From NCBI GenBank assembly GCA_036159995.1, contig JAYYEI010000060.1, forward strand, positions 62,001-126,000: a DNA stretch of 64,000 nt. Reading direction: 5' to 3'. The notes under the pieces were generated by a model that saw nothing but the letters and a program-made list of their open reading frames with translations, was not told where the DNA came from and searched no databases. A program made the position numbers and the translations under genes. This document shows, piece by piece, positions 43,810 to 52,614 of the stretch. The stretch is from UBA8752 sp036159995. Its GTDB lineage: Bacteria; Bacteroidota; Bacteroidia; Flavobacteriales_D; Sanyastnellaceae. Within the stretch, counting starts at the first letter, position 1. Each line of letters opens with the position of its first letter.

Positions 43810-44546
43810 TTCTGTGCTTTCGGAGCGGATTGGAAATACTTGAGGTAGATGCCCATGGTCCGGTCGACCATCTCACCCACCCCCTTGGAGGTGATCGTGC
43901 CGCCGGTGATGCCGTCCACGCTGTAGTCGGTGGTCGGCGCACCGCCCTTCACCACGGCGAAGTGGGGAGCGACCTTGTTGATCTTCTTGCCCTTGAACGG
44001 CGCCTGGAAGAAGCCTTCCTTGATCTCGGCGCCGAGGCCCGGGGTCTCCGTCTTGTGGTCGAATACGGCACCGTAGATGGTCTCCATGTCGGACTCGAGG
44101 GCGACGTAGCCCCAGATTGGACCCCAGAGGCCTTTGCCGACGACTGGCACCACGTAGAGATTCTCGCCGTCCTTCTGGCACGCGAAGAGCGGGAACGACA
44201 GTTCGCTGGCCGGCGCCTTGCTTCGGTAGTCCTTCTTCACGTCGATGTTGAAGGGGTCTTCGGCGTTGGTGGGATCGACCTCACCGCCCATGGTATTGAC
44301 CTGGCGGCCTTCACTGTCGATGGAGATGCGCTCGGTCACGTACTCGGCAAAGACCGGCTCGACCGCACCGCGCTCGCTCGGCACGCCGATGGCGCCGAGG
44401 ATGTTCATCATCTTCTTTTCGGCCTGATTGGCCTTCTGCATCGGCTTGAGCGACAGGCTCAGCGACGCGAGGATGGCACCGACCAGCACCACCATCACGA
44501 TGGCGAAGAGGAAGGTGTATCCGTTGGAGTTCTTGTTGAATGCCAT
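43806..44546 (-). CDS. nqrC: Na+-NQR subunit C (covalent FMN)
   Basis: 246 residues. One N-terminal helix (about 10-35) and an FMN-binding domain. The flavinylation motif reads DGITGGTITS, with the acceptor threonine at T217 (the S/T-G-x-T signature). A possible second cofactor-contact region is TPGLGAEIKEGFF. FMN is attached by ApbE, encoded in the same operon. 18 nt after nqrB. Confidence 0.97.
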   Translation of the reverse strand: MAFNKNSNGYTFLFAIVMVVLVGAILASLSLSLKPMQKANQAEKKMMNILGAIGVPSERGAVEPVFAEYVTERISIDSEGRQVNTMGGEVDPTNAEDPFNIDVKKDYRSKAPASELSFPLFACQKDGENLYVVPVVGKGLWGPIWGYVALESDMETIYGAVFDHKTETPGLGAEIKEGFFQAPFKGKKINKVAPHFAVVKGGAPTTDYSVDGITGGTITSKGVGEMVDRTMGIYLKYFQSAPKAQK

Positions 44547-44564
44547 GGTGTCTTGGATTCAGGG

Positions 44565-45815
44565 TCAGGCAACGGCAGCGGAAGCGGCCATGCGCTTCTC
44601 GCGGCGGCGGATGTTGGCCTCGATGACGTAGTGGTCAATCGTCGGAGCCATGACGTTCATGAAGAGAATGGCCATCATGACGCCCTCTGGGTAGGCCGGG
44701 TTGAAGACGCGGATCATGATGGAGAAGAAACCACCGAGGAAACCGTAAATCCACTTGCCAGTGTTGGTCTGCGCGGCACTCACCGGATCGGTCGCCATGA
44801 AGACGGCACCGAACATGAAGCCGCCCATCACGATCTGGTGGACCGGTCCGATGGTCATGTAGGCGTTCAGGCCCAGCGCATTGAAAATGACACCCATGAC
44901 GAGGCCACCCACGATGAAGCTGGAGATGATGCGCCAGCTGCCGATGCCCGTCCAGATGAGGATGGCCGCACCGATCAGGGCAGCGAGGGCGCTGGTCTCG
45001 GCCACCGATCCGGGGATGGTGCCGATGAAACAGTTCATGAGGGAGAACATGCCACCGTCGGCGAACATGGCCATGACGCCATTGGATACCTCGCCGCTGA
45101 CCGGCTGGCCCACCGTGTTGGCCAGATGGCCGAGGGCCGTGGCACCGGTGTATCCGTCGGCCAGCACTCCGCCTGCCTTGGAGGCCATGACGTCGTGGAT
45201 CCAGATCTCACCGGACATCTGCTTCGGGTAGGCGAAGAAGAGAAAGGCCCGGGCCGTGAGGGCCACGTTGAGGATGTTCATGCCCGTGCCGCCGAAGACC
45301 TCCTTGGCGATGAGCACGGCGAATGCCGTAGCGACCGCGACCATCCACAGCGGGACGTCGACCGGCATGATGAGCGGGATGAGCATGCCGCTGACGAGGA
45401 AGCCCTCGTTGATGGCGTGCCCGTTCATGCCGGCGATGACGAACTCGATGCCCAGGCCGGTGGCGTAGCTGACGACGATGAGCGGGACCACCTTGATGGC
45501 GCCGACGATCAGCTTGTCGAGCAGCATGGCGTTCCACGGATCGGCCGTGGTGATTTCGCCGAGGCTGAGGTAGTACTGGTGACCGATGTTCCAGGTGCCG
45601 AACAGCAAGGCCGGAACCATGGCGACAATCACGAGGAACATGGTCCGCTTGAGGTCGATGCCGTCCCGGACGTGTACGCCTTTCTTGGTCGTGTGGCCCG
45701 GGGTAAACAGGAAGGTCTCGAGGGCGTCAAAGACGACCCAGAAGCGCTTGAGTTTGCCCTCTCCGGTGAAGTTGGGCTTGACGCGCTCTTCGATGAGTTT
45801 GTGCAGTGCCTTCAT
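44565..45815 (-). CDS. nqrB: Na+-NQR subunit B (covalent FMN, quinone and sodium channel)
   Basis: 416 residues, about ten membrane helices. Flavinylation motif GYTGATALG with acceptor T226. Other conserved stretches: LIVVSYATGLGIEFVIAG, GFLVSGMLIPLIMPVDVP and SAAQTNTGKWIYGFLGG. Subunit B carries FMN, riboflavin and the ion pathway. 25 nt after nqrA. Confidence 0.98.
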   Translation of the reverse strand: MKALHKLIEERVKPNFTGEGKLKRFWVVFDALETFLFTPGHTTKKGVHVRDGIDLKRTMFLVIVAMVPALLFGTWNIGHQYYLSLGEITTADPWNAMLLDKLIVGAIKVVPLIVVSYATGLGIEFVIAGMNGHAINEGFLVSGMLIPLIMPVDVPLWMVAVATAFAVLIAKEVFGGTGMNILNVALTARAFLFFAYPKQMSGEIWIHDVMASKAGGVLADGYTGATALGHLANTVGQPVSGEVSNGVMAMFADGGMFSLMNCFIGTIPGSVAETSALAALIGAAILIWTGIGSWRIISSFIVGGLVMGVIFNALGLNAYMTIGPVHQIVMGGFMFGAVFMATDPVSAAQTNTGKWIYGFLGGFFSIMIRVFNPAYPEGVMMAILFMNVMAPTIDHYVIEANIRRREKRMAASAAVA

Positions 45816-45840
45816 GATGGTGTGCTTCTCTGTGGTGGGA

Positions 45841-47196
45841 TCAGGCGAATTCCTCGATCATTTGATCCAGGCCCTTCCGCACGATGTCCTGAACGGCAAG
45901 CTTGGACGTGCAGACGTATTCGCACAGGGCGAAGTCCTCGGGAGCCACTTCGTAGATCCCGAGCTTCTCCATCCGGTCGATGTCGCCGACCATGATGGAC
46001 TTGATGAGCTGGACGGGGTAGATGTCAAACGGGAAGACGGCGTCGTATTGGCCGCTGACCACGAAGGCCCGCTCCTCGCCATTGTTGTTGGTGTTCAGGT
46101 CGTACTCCTTGCCCTTCGGCATCAGCCAAGTCGGGAAGGCGCGGGATGCGCTGAACTTGTCGAAGCCGGGGCCGAGCCAACCCTTGGTGAGGAAGAACAG
46201 GGGCTCGTGGCCCTCCGGGATGCAGGTGACCTGCTGGTCGAAGAAACCGAGGGCGCCCTCCTCTCCCCGCTCGGTGCCGGTCAGCACGTTGCCGGAAATG
46301 ACGCGGGTGTCCTCCAACATCACGCGGTCCTGGATAAGGTTGGCCATCGGGGTGCCGATGGTGGTCTCCAGCAGGGCCGGCTGAGAGCGGCTGCCCGTCA
46401 GGGCCACCGTGCGCTTGCCGACGAACCGTCCGGTGGACAGGCCCTCGCCGAGGTTGGCCACGTCCTGCAGGCCGATGGTCCAAACGACCTCGCCCTTGTT
46501 CATCGGGGCCACGCCGTGGATCTGAACGCCGACGTTGCCGGACGGGTGCGGGCCGGAGAAGGCCGTCACCTCCGCTCCGTCAAGGGAAGCGAGGGTGTCA
46601 TCCCCGGCCTCAATGCCGAGCTGGACCTTCTTGCCGTCACCGAGCAGCGTGTTGAGGAAGGCAATGCCCTTCTTCAGGTCGTCTAGGCGACCGCCAACCA
46701 CTTGGGCCGCGGTGGGCGCGAGCGGGGCGGAATCGTGGGCGCTGACGAAAATGTCCCGCGGCGTGCTGTCCGGAGCCGGCATCACGTCGAAGGGACGCTG
46801 GCGAAGCATCGGCCAGAAACCGTGGGCCAGCATGGTGGACCGAATGGCGTCCGCCGTGGCACTGCCGGCTGTGAGGGCGTCAAACTGAACGGCCCCGTCT
46901 CCCCCGGCGAGAACGTCGACGCGGAGGATGCGGCGCTTCTCTCCCCGGACGGGCTCTTGGACCGTACCGGAAATGGCACTGACGAATTGAATTTCGGGGT
47001 TCTTTTTGTCCGTGAACAGGACGTCTCCGGCTTTCACCTCGGCTCCGGCTTTGGCGGCCATGCGCGGGACGAGCCCGTGGAAGTCGGTGGGATGCAGGGA
47101 GAACCGGTCGGCTGCGGAAACGGCATGGGACTCGCCATGGGCGCCGCCCTTGAGGCGGATGTCCAGACCTTTCCGGATCTTGACGGATGCAGGCAT
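45841..47196 (-). CDS. nqrA: Na+-NQR subunit A
   Basis: 451 residues from the ATG at 47196 (MPASVKIRKGLDIRLKGGA), the conserved N-terminus of NqrA. Other conserved parts: VKAGDVLFTDKKNPEI, SAISGTVQEP, and the C-terminal ALCEYVCTSKLAVQDIVRKG. Peripheral cytosolic subunit that contributes to quinone binding. A frame open to 47313 adds a non-conserved extension and is rejected. First gene of nqrABCDEF-apbE; a TACATTTG box 29 nt upstream is the likely operon promoter. Confidence 0.97.
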   Translation of the reverse strand: MPASVKIRKGLDIRLKGGAHGESHAVSAADRFSLHPTDFHGLVPRMAAKAGAEVKAGDVLFTDKKNPEIQFVSAISGTVQEPVRGEKRRILRVDVLAGGDGAVQFDALTAGSATADAIRSTMLAHGFWPMLRQRPFDVMPAPDSTPRDIFVSAHDSAPLAPTAAQVVGGRLDDLKKGIAFLNTLLGDGKKVQLGIEAGDDTLASLDGAEVTAFSGPHPSGNVGVQIHGVAPMNKGEVVWTIGLQDVANLGEGLSTGRFVGKRTVALTGSRSQPALLETTIGTPMANLIQDRVMLEDTRVISGNVLTGTERGEEGALGFFDQQVTCIPEGHEPLFFLTKGWLGPGFDKFSASRAFPTWLMPKGKEYDLNTNNNGEERAFVVSGQYDAVFPFDIYPVQLIKSIMVGDIDRMEKLGIYEVAPEDFALCEYVCTSKLAVQDIVRKGLDQMIEEFA

Positions 47197-47225
47197 GTGC
47201 AGGTGTACGTGCGGGATTTGCGCCG

Positions 47226-47233
47226 CAAATGTA
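47226..47233 (-). promoter_or_regulatory. -7 box (TACATTTG) for the nqr operon
   Basis: Perfect minus-strand TAnnTTTG, 29 nt before the nqrA ATG at 47196. Unlike the leaderless-type boxes it leaves room for a short 5' leader of about 25 nt. Confidence 0.55.
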
Positions 47234-47318
47234 GGGGCTGGAAGCCCATCGGTACCCGGACAGGGGTACGGCTTGCATCCCCTTGTCCACATCTTCCGGT
47301 GCAGAGTCCTCACAGGGA

Positions 47319-47326
47319 TACTTTTG
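47319..47326 (+). promoter_or_regulatory. -7 box (TACTTTTG) for the T9SS plug gene
   Basis: Perfect TAnnTTTG, exactly 4 nt before the GTG at 47331, which it therefore selects as start. Confidence 0.6.
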
Positions 47327-47330
47327 TCAC

Positions 47331-48614
47331 GTGACGGCCCATTTGAAACCCTTTGCCCTCCCCCCTCTTCTTCCCGCCCTGTGCTGGATTTTCCTGATGG
47401 CGGCCACCGTCCGGGCGCAGACCGTCCCGGTGGCCTTCACCGCTCCCCACATCGGCGCCGTCCGGTTGCATCCTGAAGGTGCACCGCTGGGGGGGCCTTT
47501 TCTCGAACTGGGCGGGGACGCCCGGCTGGTCCTCCGGTACGATGACCTGTCGGGGGATTGGCCGGACCACGAGTGGACCCTGGTCCATTGCACGGCCGAC
47601 TGGTCCGACTTCACCGACCTCGGCGACTGGGAATACCTCGAGGGCTGGAATCCGGCGGAGGTGGACAATGTGGAGAACAGCTTCGGAGGAGCTGTCTCCT
47701 TCGCCCACGCCTCCACCCCCATTCCTTCGCGCGACCTCGCCCCCACGCGCAGCGGCCATTACCTGCTCATCGTTCATGAGGCCGGAGATCCCGACGCGGT
47801 GGTGCTCATGCGGCGCCTCGTGGTCTACGAGCGCATGTCCACGGTGGACATCGCCTTCCGCCGTCCCATGGACGCGGCCAAGGTGCCCACCCACCAGCGT
47901 CTCGAGGTGGAGGTGGAATTGCCGCCCGGACACAGATGGTCCAATCCGATGCGCGACATCCGGCTGTCCGTCGTGCAGAATGTGGCCTGGCCCTGGGCAC
48001 GGCATCAGGTCGCGGCCACCCGCGTGCTGGGCAACACGGTGCGCTTCGAACAGCAACCCGACCTCACCTTTCCCGGCGGAGACCGTTGGCGGTCCGCCGA
48101 CCTCAAGTCCCTTGCCTATCTCGCCCCGGGCATCGAACGCATCAGTGAAGACACCCATTCGGACGGTCCCCTCTGGCAGATCCGCATGGCCACGGATGAA
48201 TCCCGGCGATTCCGGATGCAGACGAGCCGCCCGGACTTGAAGGGGGCCTTCACAGTCCACAATGACCGGTTCGACGAGGTCGACCTGACCTCGGATTACC
48301 TCGACGTCCACTTTCGATTGGAACACCTCAACTTCGGCTCCGTGCCGGAGGTGTATCTGTATGGCGGCCTCACCGGATGGAGCCTCGACCCGGACTACCG
48401 CATGGAGTATGACGCCTCCAAACAAGTGTTCTCCTTGCACACCACCCTGAAACAGGGTTGGTACGATTACCAGTATGTGACCCCGGACGGAGACGAAGTC
48501 ACCTTCGAAGGGTCGCACGCCGGAACCCCGAACCGGTATCATGTTTTCGTCCATGTGCCGGCCCCGGATGGCACGGACCGGATCATTGGTTTCGAGGCAC
48601 TGGATTCAAATTGA
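47331..48614 (+). CDS. type IX secretion system plug protein (DUF5103)
   Basis: 427 residues from a GTG start (MTAHLKPFALPPLLPALCWI is the signal region, cleaved after VRAQ). The family pattern is clear: IGAVRLHPEGAPLGGPFLEL, LRYDDLSGDWPDHEWTLVHC, WEYLEGWNPAEVDNVENSF, YLLIVHEAGDP and, near the end, EVYLYGGLTGWSLDPDYRMEY and GWYDYQYVT. This periplasmic protein caps the SprA/Sov translocon of the type IX system. It shows that the organism can export the type A and type B tail proteins seen here. Divergent from nqrA, with both promoter boxes in a 134-nt gap. Confidence 0.9.
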   Translation: MTAHLKPFALPPLLPALCWIFLMAATVRAQTVPVAFTAPHIGAVRLHPEGAPLGGPFLELGGDARLVLRYDDLSGDWPDHEWTLVHCTADWSDFTDLGDWEYLEGWNPAEVDNVENSFGGAVSFAHASTPIPSRDLAPTRSGHYLLIVHEAGDPDAVVLMRRLVVYERMSTVDIAFRRPMDAAKVPTHQRLEVEVELPPGHRWSNPMRDIRLSVVQNVAWPWARHQVAATRVLGNTVRFEQQPDLTFPGGDRWRSADLKSLAYLAPGIERISEDTHSDGPLWQIRMATDESRRFRMQTSRPDLKGAFTVHNDRFDEVDLTSDYLDVHFRLEHLNFGSVPEVYLYGGLTGWSLDPDYRMEYDASKQVFSLHTTLKQGWYDYQYVTPDGDEVTFEGSHAGTPNRYHVFVHVPAPDGTDRIIGFEALDSN

Positions 48615-48649
48615 ATTGTCATTATGTGGCTTTCGTCGAAAGTTTTCAC

Positions 48650-48657
48650 TAACTTGT
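48650..48657 (+). promoter_or_regulatory. -7-like box (TAACTTGT) for apaG
   Basis: TAnnTTTG variant, exactly 4 nt before the ATG at 48662. Confidence 0.45.
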
Positions 48658-48661
48658 AGAC

Positions 48662-49072
48662 ATGCCTCGCCTCCGAACTTACCGGGCCACCACCGATGGA
48701 ATTTGCGTCCATGTGCGCAGCCGGTATGAGGCGGAATTCTCCCGGCCTGAAGAGCGGAGATTCATCTTTTCCTATCGAATCATCATCGAGAACCGGAGCC
48801 ACCGGGGCATCAAGGTCATGAAGCGCGAATGGCACATCGTCGACGCGATGGGACACCGCCGCAAGGTGGTCGGCAACGGCGTCGTCGGGGTCCAGCCCGA
48901 AATCCTGCCCGGACGCATTTTCGAATACGACAGTGCCTGCGACCTGCGGTGCGAGCTCGGCCAGATGCGCGGCACCTACACCGTCCAGCACCACCGCAGC
49001 CGTGGCGAAGCCGACACCTTCAAGGTGATCATCCCCTCCTTCTGTCTCGAAGCCCCCTGGACACTCAGCTGA
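48662..49072 (+). CDS. apaG: ApaG family protein
   Basis: 136 residues, one fibronectin-III-like ApaG domain: GICVHVRSRYEAEFS, FIFSYRIIIENRS, REWHIVDAMGHRRKVVGNGV and VQPEILPGRIFEYDS with the G-x-x-P-x-L-x-P-G motif. Linked in enterobacteria to cobalt/magnesium handling and diadenosine tetraphosphate; the molecular role is unsettled. Own -7-like box. Confidence 0.93.
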   Translation: MPRLRTYRATTDGICVHVRSRYEAEFSRPEERRFIFSYRIIIENRSHRGIKVMKREWHIVDAMGHRRKVVGNGVVGVQPEILPGRIFEYDSACDLRCELGQMRGTYTVQHHRSRGEADTFKVIIPSFCLEAPWTLS

Positions 49073-49083
49073 GCCGGACCCGG

Positions 49084-49091
49084 TAAGTTTG
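49084..49091 (+). promoter_or_regulatory. -7 box (TAAGTTTG) for the serine hydrolase gene
   Basis: Perfect TAnnTTTG, exactly 4 nt before the ATG at 49096. Confidence 0.6.
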
Positions 49092-49095
49092 TGGC

Positions 49096-50661
49096 ATGTC
49101 GAGCATGGCACGCCCTCTTTTTCTTCTCTCCCTGCTGACCTTCCTTTCGGCCGCCTCGGCCCAGGACGACGCATTCCAGTCCATCCTCGAGTCCCACAAC
49201 CTCGCGGGCATGAGTGTCGTGACCCGCTGCGGAGACGCCCTCTCCATCGAAGCCCACGTGGGCCAGCGGGACATCGGGCGCGACCTGCCGGTCAACGGCA
49301 ACACGACCTACCGGATGGCCTCGATCAGCAAGGCGGTGGTGGCGCTGGCCGCGGCCCGTCTCGTGCAGGAAGGGTTCCTCGACTACGATGCCCCGCTGGG
49401 CAATTACCTCGACTCCCCGCCCGTCCACCCGGTACACCCGGACCTCCCCCTCACGGTCCACCACCTTCTGACCCACACCTCCGGCATCCGGGACGGGTCG
49501 GGATACGGCGACTTCCTGTCGGCCAGCTACGGCAGCATTCCGGACGTTCCCCAACTGGCCACCGTGCTCGAGCCCGGGGGCGAATTCCACACGGCCAACA
49601 TGTGGGGCAGTGCCGCGCCGGGAGCCTGGTTCCAATACGCCAACCTCAACTTCGGTGTGCTCGCCACCGTCATGGAGGCGGCGACCGGCACCCGGTTCGA
49701 CCAGATTTTGGAGGACCGCCTCTTTGGCCCCTTTGGACTGGACGCCGGGTACCGGGTTCAGGACCTGGATGAAATCAATGACCTCGCCGTCCTCTATCGG
49801 CAGGTCGATGGCCAGTGGACGCCTCAAGCCGACCACCACGAGGGCGTCATGCCGGCCGGACCGGATTGGAGCGAATATCTGCCCGGCATCAATGCCGTGT
49901 GCTTCTCTCCCCAAGGTGGACTTCGGATCAGCGCCGCGGACCTGACCGTCCTCGCCCAGCTGTGGAGCACGGGCACCGCCCCTGGCGCGGACGGACTGCC
50001 CCTCACCCTGCTCGATCCCCAATCCCTCGCCGCCCTGAAGGCCGAGCAATGGGCCTACGACCCTTCCGGCTCCGGCAATGGAAACAACTACTACGGCCTG
50101 TTCAACGCGTGGGGCCGCGGAGTCCACCGGGCCGCGAGCGGACTCGGCGAGGACGAGATCATCCCCGACGTCTCCGTCTCCCCGTTCATCGGTCACCCCG
50201 GAGAGGCCTACGGTCTGATCAGCGATGCCTACGCCACGCCCGACGGAGAGTGGAACTTCGTGTTTGCCACGAACGGCAAATGGGACGGCTTTTCCGGCGG
50301 TCCGGCCAGCGCGTATTACGCGGTCGAGCAAGACGTCTTCGCGGCCTTGCGCGATGACCTGCTCGCCTGCCTGGCTTCCACCACCACCGCCGCCGACCTG
50401 CCCGACGTGGACGTCCTCGGACTCCATCGAGCGGGCGACACGACCCTGCGGCTGGGCATTCCGGCCGATTGGTCGGGACCGGTGCACGTCCGCGTCCTCG
50501 ATGCCGGTGGGCGCGAAGTCGACAGCCGTCTCGCGGAGCCGATGCAAGCCGGTCAGCTCGAGCTGCCCGTCTCCCCTTTGACTTCCGGCTGGCATGTCGG
50601 GGTAGTCGAAGACGAGCGGCGGAACCCGCTCGGGCGCTTCCTGCTCGTCGTCGGGCATTGA
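49096..50661 (+). CDS. serine hydrolase (beta-lactamase/class C type) with T9SS-like tail
   Basis: 521 residues. Signal peptide MSSMARPLFLLSLLTFLSAA cleaved after SAQ. Beta-lactamase-type domain: RMASISKAVVALAAARL with the S-x-x-K motif at S76-K79, LLTHTSGIRDGSGYGD, FQYANLNFGVLATVM (Y-x-N, near residue 180) and a GHPGEAYG motif near residue 370. Members include esterases and D-aminopeptidases or peptidoglycan-related enzymes. The last 80 residues (DTTLRLGIPADWSGPVHVRV, LTSGWHVGVVEDERR) resemble a T9SS type A tail. Secreted; exact substrate unknown. Confidence 0.86.
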   Translation: MSSMARPLFLLSLLTFLSAASAQDDAFQSILESHNLAGMSVVTRCGDALSIEAHVGQRDIGRDLPVNGNTTYRMASISKAVVALAAARLVQEGFLDYDAPLGNYLDSPPVHPVHPDLPLTVHHLLTHTSGIRDGSGYGDFLSASYGSIPDVPQLATVLEPGGEFHTANMWGSAAPGAWFQYANLNFGVLATVMEAATGTRFDQILEDRLFGPFGLDAGYRVQDLDEINDLAVLYRQVDGQWTPQADHHEGVMPAGPDWSEYLPGINAVCFSPQGGLRISAADLTVLAQLWSTGTAPGADGLPLTLLDPQSLAALKAEQWAYDPSGSGNGNNYYGLFNAWGRGVHRAASGLGEDEIIPDVSVSPFIGHPGEAYGLISDAYATPDGEWNFVFATNGKWDGFSGGPASAYYAVEQDVFAALRDDLLACLASTTTAADLPDVDVLGLHRAGDTTLRLGIPADWSGPVHVRVLDAGGREVDSRLAEPMQAGQLELPVSPLTSGWHVGVVEDERRNPLGRFLLVVGH

Positions 50662-50689
50662 GCCCCGTCCTCTCGGTACCTTGCACGCC

Positions 50690-51418
50690 ATGACTTCTTC
50701 GTCCAGCATCGTCTTCCTCACCGGCGCGAGCAGCGGCATCGGCGCCGCCACGGCCCGGCTCCTCGTCCAGAAGGGCCATCGGGTCTTCGCCTGCGCCCGC
50801 CGCCGGGAGAAGCTGGAGGAACTCGCCACCTCCCTGCCCGAGCCGGTGCGCGATTCACTCGCCATTCGCGTGCTCGACGTGCTCGATGTGGAGGACCACC
50901 GCAAGGCCGTCGCCGAATGCGTCGACCGGTTTGGCGGCCTCGATGTCGCCGTCCCGAATGCCGGCCTGGGCATCTTCGACAACCTCGGCGAAGCCGCATT
51001 GGAAGATTGGCACACCATGGTCGACGTCAACGTCAAGGGCGTGCTGACCACCCTGCATTGCTGCCTGCCCCTTCTCCGTGAGGCCAAGGGGCTCGTGGTC
51101 AACATCGGATCGGTCGCCTCCCGGAATGTCTTTCCCTTCAGCGGTGTCTACTGTGCGACCAAGCATGCCGTACTGGCACTCGGCGAGGCCATCCGACAAG
51201 ATCTGAAAAGCGAGGTCGCCTCCACCACCATCTGCCCGGGCGCCGTGGACACGGACTTCATCGAGCAGACGCACAACGTGGACCTGCTCGACCAGTACCG
51301 CCCCAATTTTAAGAAGGGCATGAACCCGGACTTCATCGCCGAACACGTACTCCTCGCCATCGAACACCGGGGCCGCGGCGTGGTCTCCGACATCACCCTC
51401 AGACCCGACTTCGTTTGA
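50690..51418 (+). CDS. short-chain dehydrogenase/reductase
   Basis: 242 residues. NAD(P)-binding TGASSGIGAATARLL near residue 11-25, catalytic YCATK near residue 153 with NIGSVAS for the serine, and PGAVDTDF. Classical SDR; substrate unknown. The start at 50690 follows TACCTTGC by 5 nt; a TTG three codons earlier is not needed. Its last 4 nt overlap the TTG start of the following glycosyltransferase. Confidence 0.93.
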   Translation: MTSSSSIVFLTGASSGIGAATARLLVQKGHRVFACARRREKLEELATSLPEPVRDSLAIRVLDVLDVEDHRKAVAECVDRFGGLDVAVPNAGLGIFDNLGEAALEDWHTMVDVNVKGVLTTLHCCLPLLREAKGLVVNIGSVASRNVFPFSGVYCATKHAVLALGEAIRQDLKSEVASTTICPGAVDTDFIEQTHNVDLLDQYRPNFKKGMNPDFIAEHVLLAIEHRGRGVVSDITLRPDFV

Positions 51419-52602
51419 CGACGCCCCTCACATCCGATCCGCCGCAGCGCATTGTCTTTCTGTCCACCTCCCACGGATGGGGAGGACTCGAGATGAACCT
51501 GTTGCGCCACGCGCGGTGGATGGCGGCCGAGGGCCATGTGGTGCGTCTGCTGTGTGCCGCGGACTCTCCGCTGCATCGCGCAGCGATGGCGCACATCCAG
51601 TCCGCGGAGAGCGCCGGACAGAGTTTCGATTGCCGGACGGTGCGCCGCGGATTCCGCTACCTCGCCTTCGCCACGGCCATCCACCGGGCCTCCCGGCTGG
51701 TCCGATACCGCGCCGACTGGCTTTGGGTGCGGGACCCCCGGGATCTGGACGCCTCGTCCTGGGCGCGCCGCATCTGCCGATTGATGGGGGGCTCCACCCG
51801 CCTGCTCTTCCAACAGGGCATGCAAATTCCCAAGCCCAAGAAGACGCCCTACCACCGATTCCGGTACCGGGCCATTGACGCCTGGATCAGTCCACTCAGC
51901 TGGCTCAAGGACCAAGTGAACCGCCACACGGCCGTGCCGGAAAACCGGACCCACATCATCCCCCTCGGATTGGATGATCGCTGGTTCTCTCCCATCAACG
52001 ACACCATCCAGCACCGGCGCCAGTGCCGATTGGATCTGGGCCTCTCTCAGGAGAGCTTCGTCATCGCCCTCGTGGGGCGCATCGACAGGAAAAAGGGCCA
52101 GACCGACCTGATCCGCGCCCTGCACGAGATGCCGCCCGATGCCCATGCGCTGATCGTGGGCGACCCGACCCTCGACCAGTTGAGCGACTATTTCGACGAG
52201 GTGCGTTCGCTTGTCAAGGAGAAGGAGCTGCAGTGGCGGGTCCATTTCCGACCCTACATGGATTTTCCCCGTCCCGCCTACGTCGCCGCCGATGCCGTGG
52301 CCGTCTGCTCCCAGCAGGAAAGCGTGGGCACGGTGACCCTCGAAGCCATGGCCAGCGGCTGTGCCATCGTCGGCACCGAGAACGGCGGTACCGGAGAGCT
52401 CCTCGGCGAGGGCCGGGGCTGGACGTTTCCGCCAGGGGACGCCTCCACGCTGGCCTCCCAGTTGATGCTCATCCGCAACCACCCCGACACCGTCGAACCG
52501 AAGGTGGCGGCGGGTCAGGAGTACATCCAGCGGCACCGCCGAGAGGCCGTCCTCCAACTCTGGGACGACCTGCTCTACGGCCGGACCGCCGGAGAGGGCT
52601 AA
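51415..52602 (+). CDS. glycosyltransferase (GT4-like)
   Basis: 395 residues from a TTG start overlapping the SDR stop. GT-B fold: N-terminal IVFLSTSHGWGGLEMNLLRH (typical glycine-rich acceptor-side loop), C-terminal VALVGRIDRKKGQTDLIRAL in parts, HALIVGDPTL, and AVCSQQESVGTVTLEAMASG with the conserved glutamates. Donor and acceptor unknown; may act on cell-surface polysaccharide like the two glycosyltransferases near 8 kb. Confidence 0.87.
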   Translation: MTTPLTSDPPQRIVFLSTSHGWGGLEMNLLRHARWMAAEGHVVRLLCAADSPLHRAAMAHIQSAESAGQSFDCRTVRRGFRYLAFATAIHRASRLVRYRADWLWVRDPRDLDASSWARRICRLMGGSTRLLFQQGMQIPKPKKTPYHRFRYRAIDAWISPLSWLKDQVNRHTAVPENRTHIIPLGLDDRWFSPINDTIQHRRQCRLDLGLSQESFVIALVGRIDRKKGQTDLIRALHEMPPDAHALIVGDPTLDQLSDYFDEVRSLVKEKELQWRVHFRPYMDFPRPAYVAADAVAVCSQQESVGTVTLEAMASGCAIVGTENGGTGELLGEGRGWTFPPGDASTLASQLMLIRNHPDTVEPKVAAGQEYIQRHRREAVLQLWDDLLYGRTAGEG

Positions 52603-52607
52603 TTTTG
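52600..52607 (+). promoter_or_regulatory. -7 box (TAATTTTG) for prfC
   Basis: Perfect TAnnTTTG, 7 nt before the ATG at 52615; its first bases overlap the stop codon of the preceding gene. Confidence 0.55.
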
Positions 52608-52614
52608 CCGGCCC

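Noticed and set aside
43830..45995. Plus-strand frame of 721 codons across the nqr operon
   Set aside because: Antisense to nqrA, nqrB and nqrC, whose cofactor motifs are intact; the frame is His/Asp/Glu-rich.
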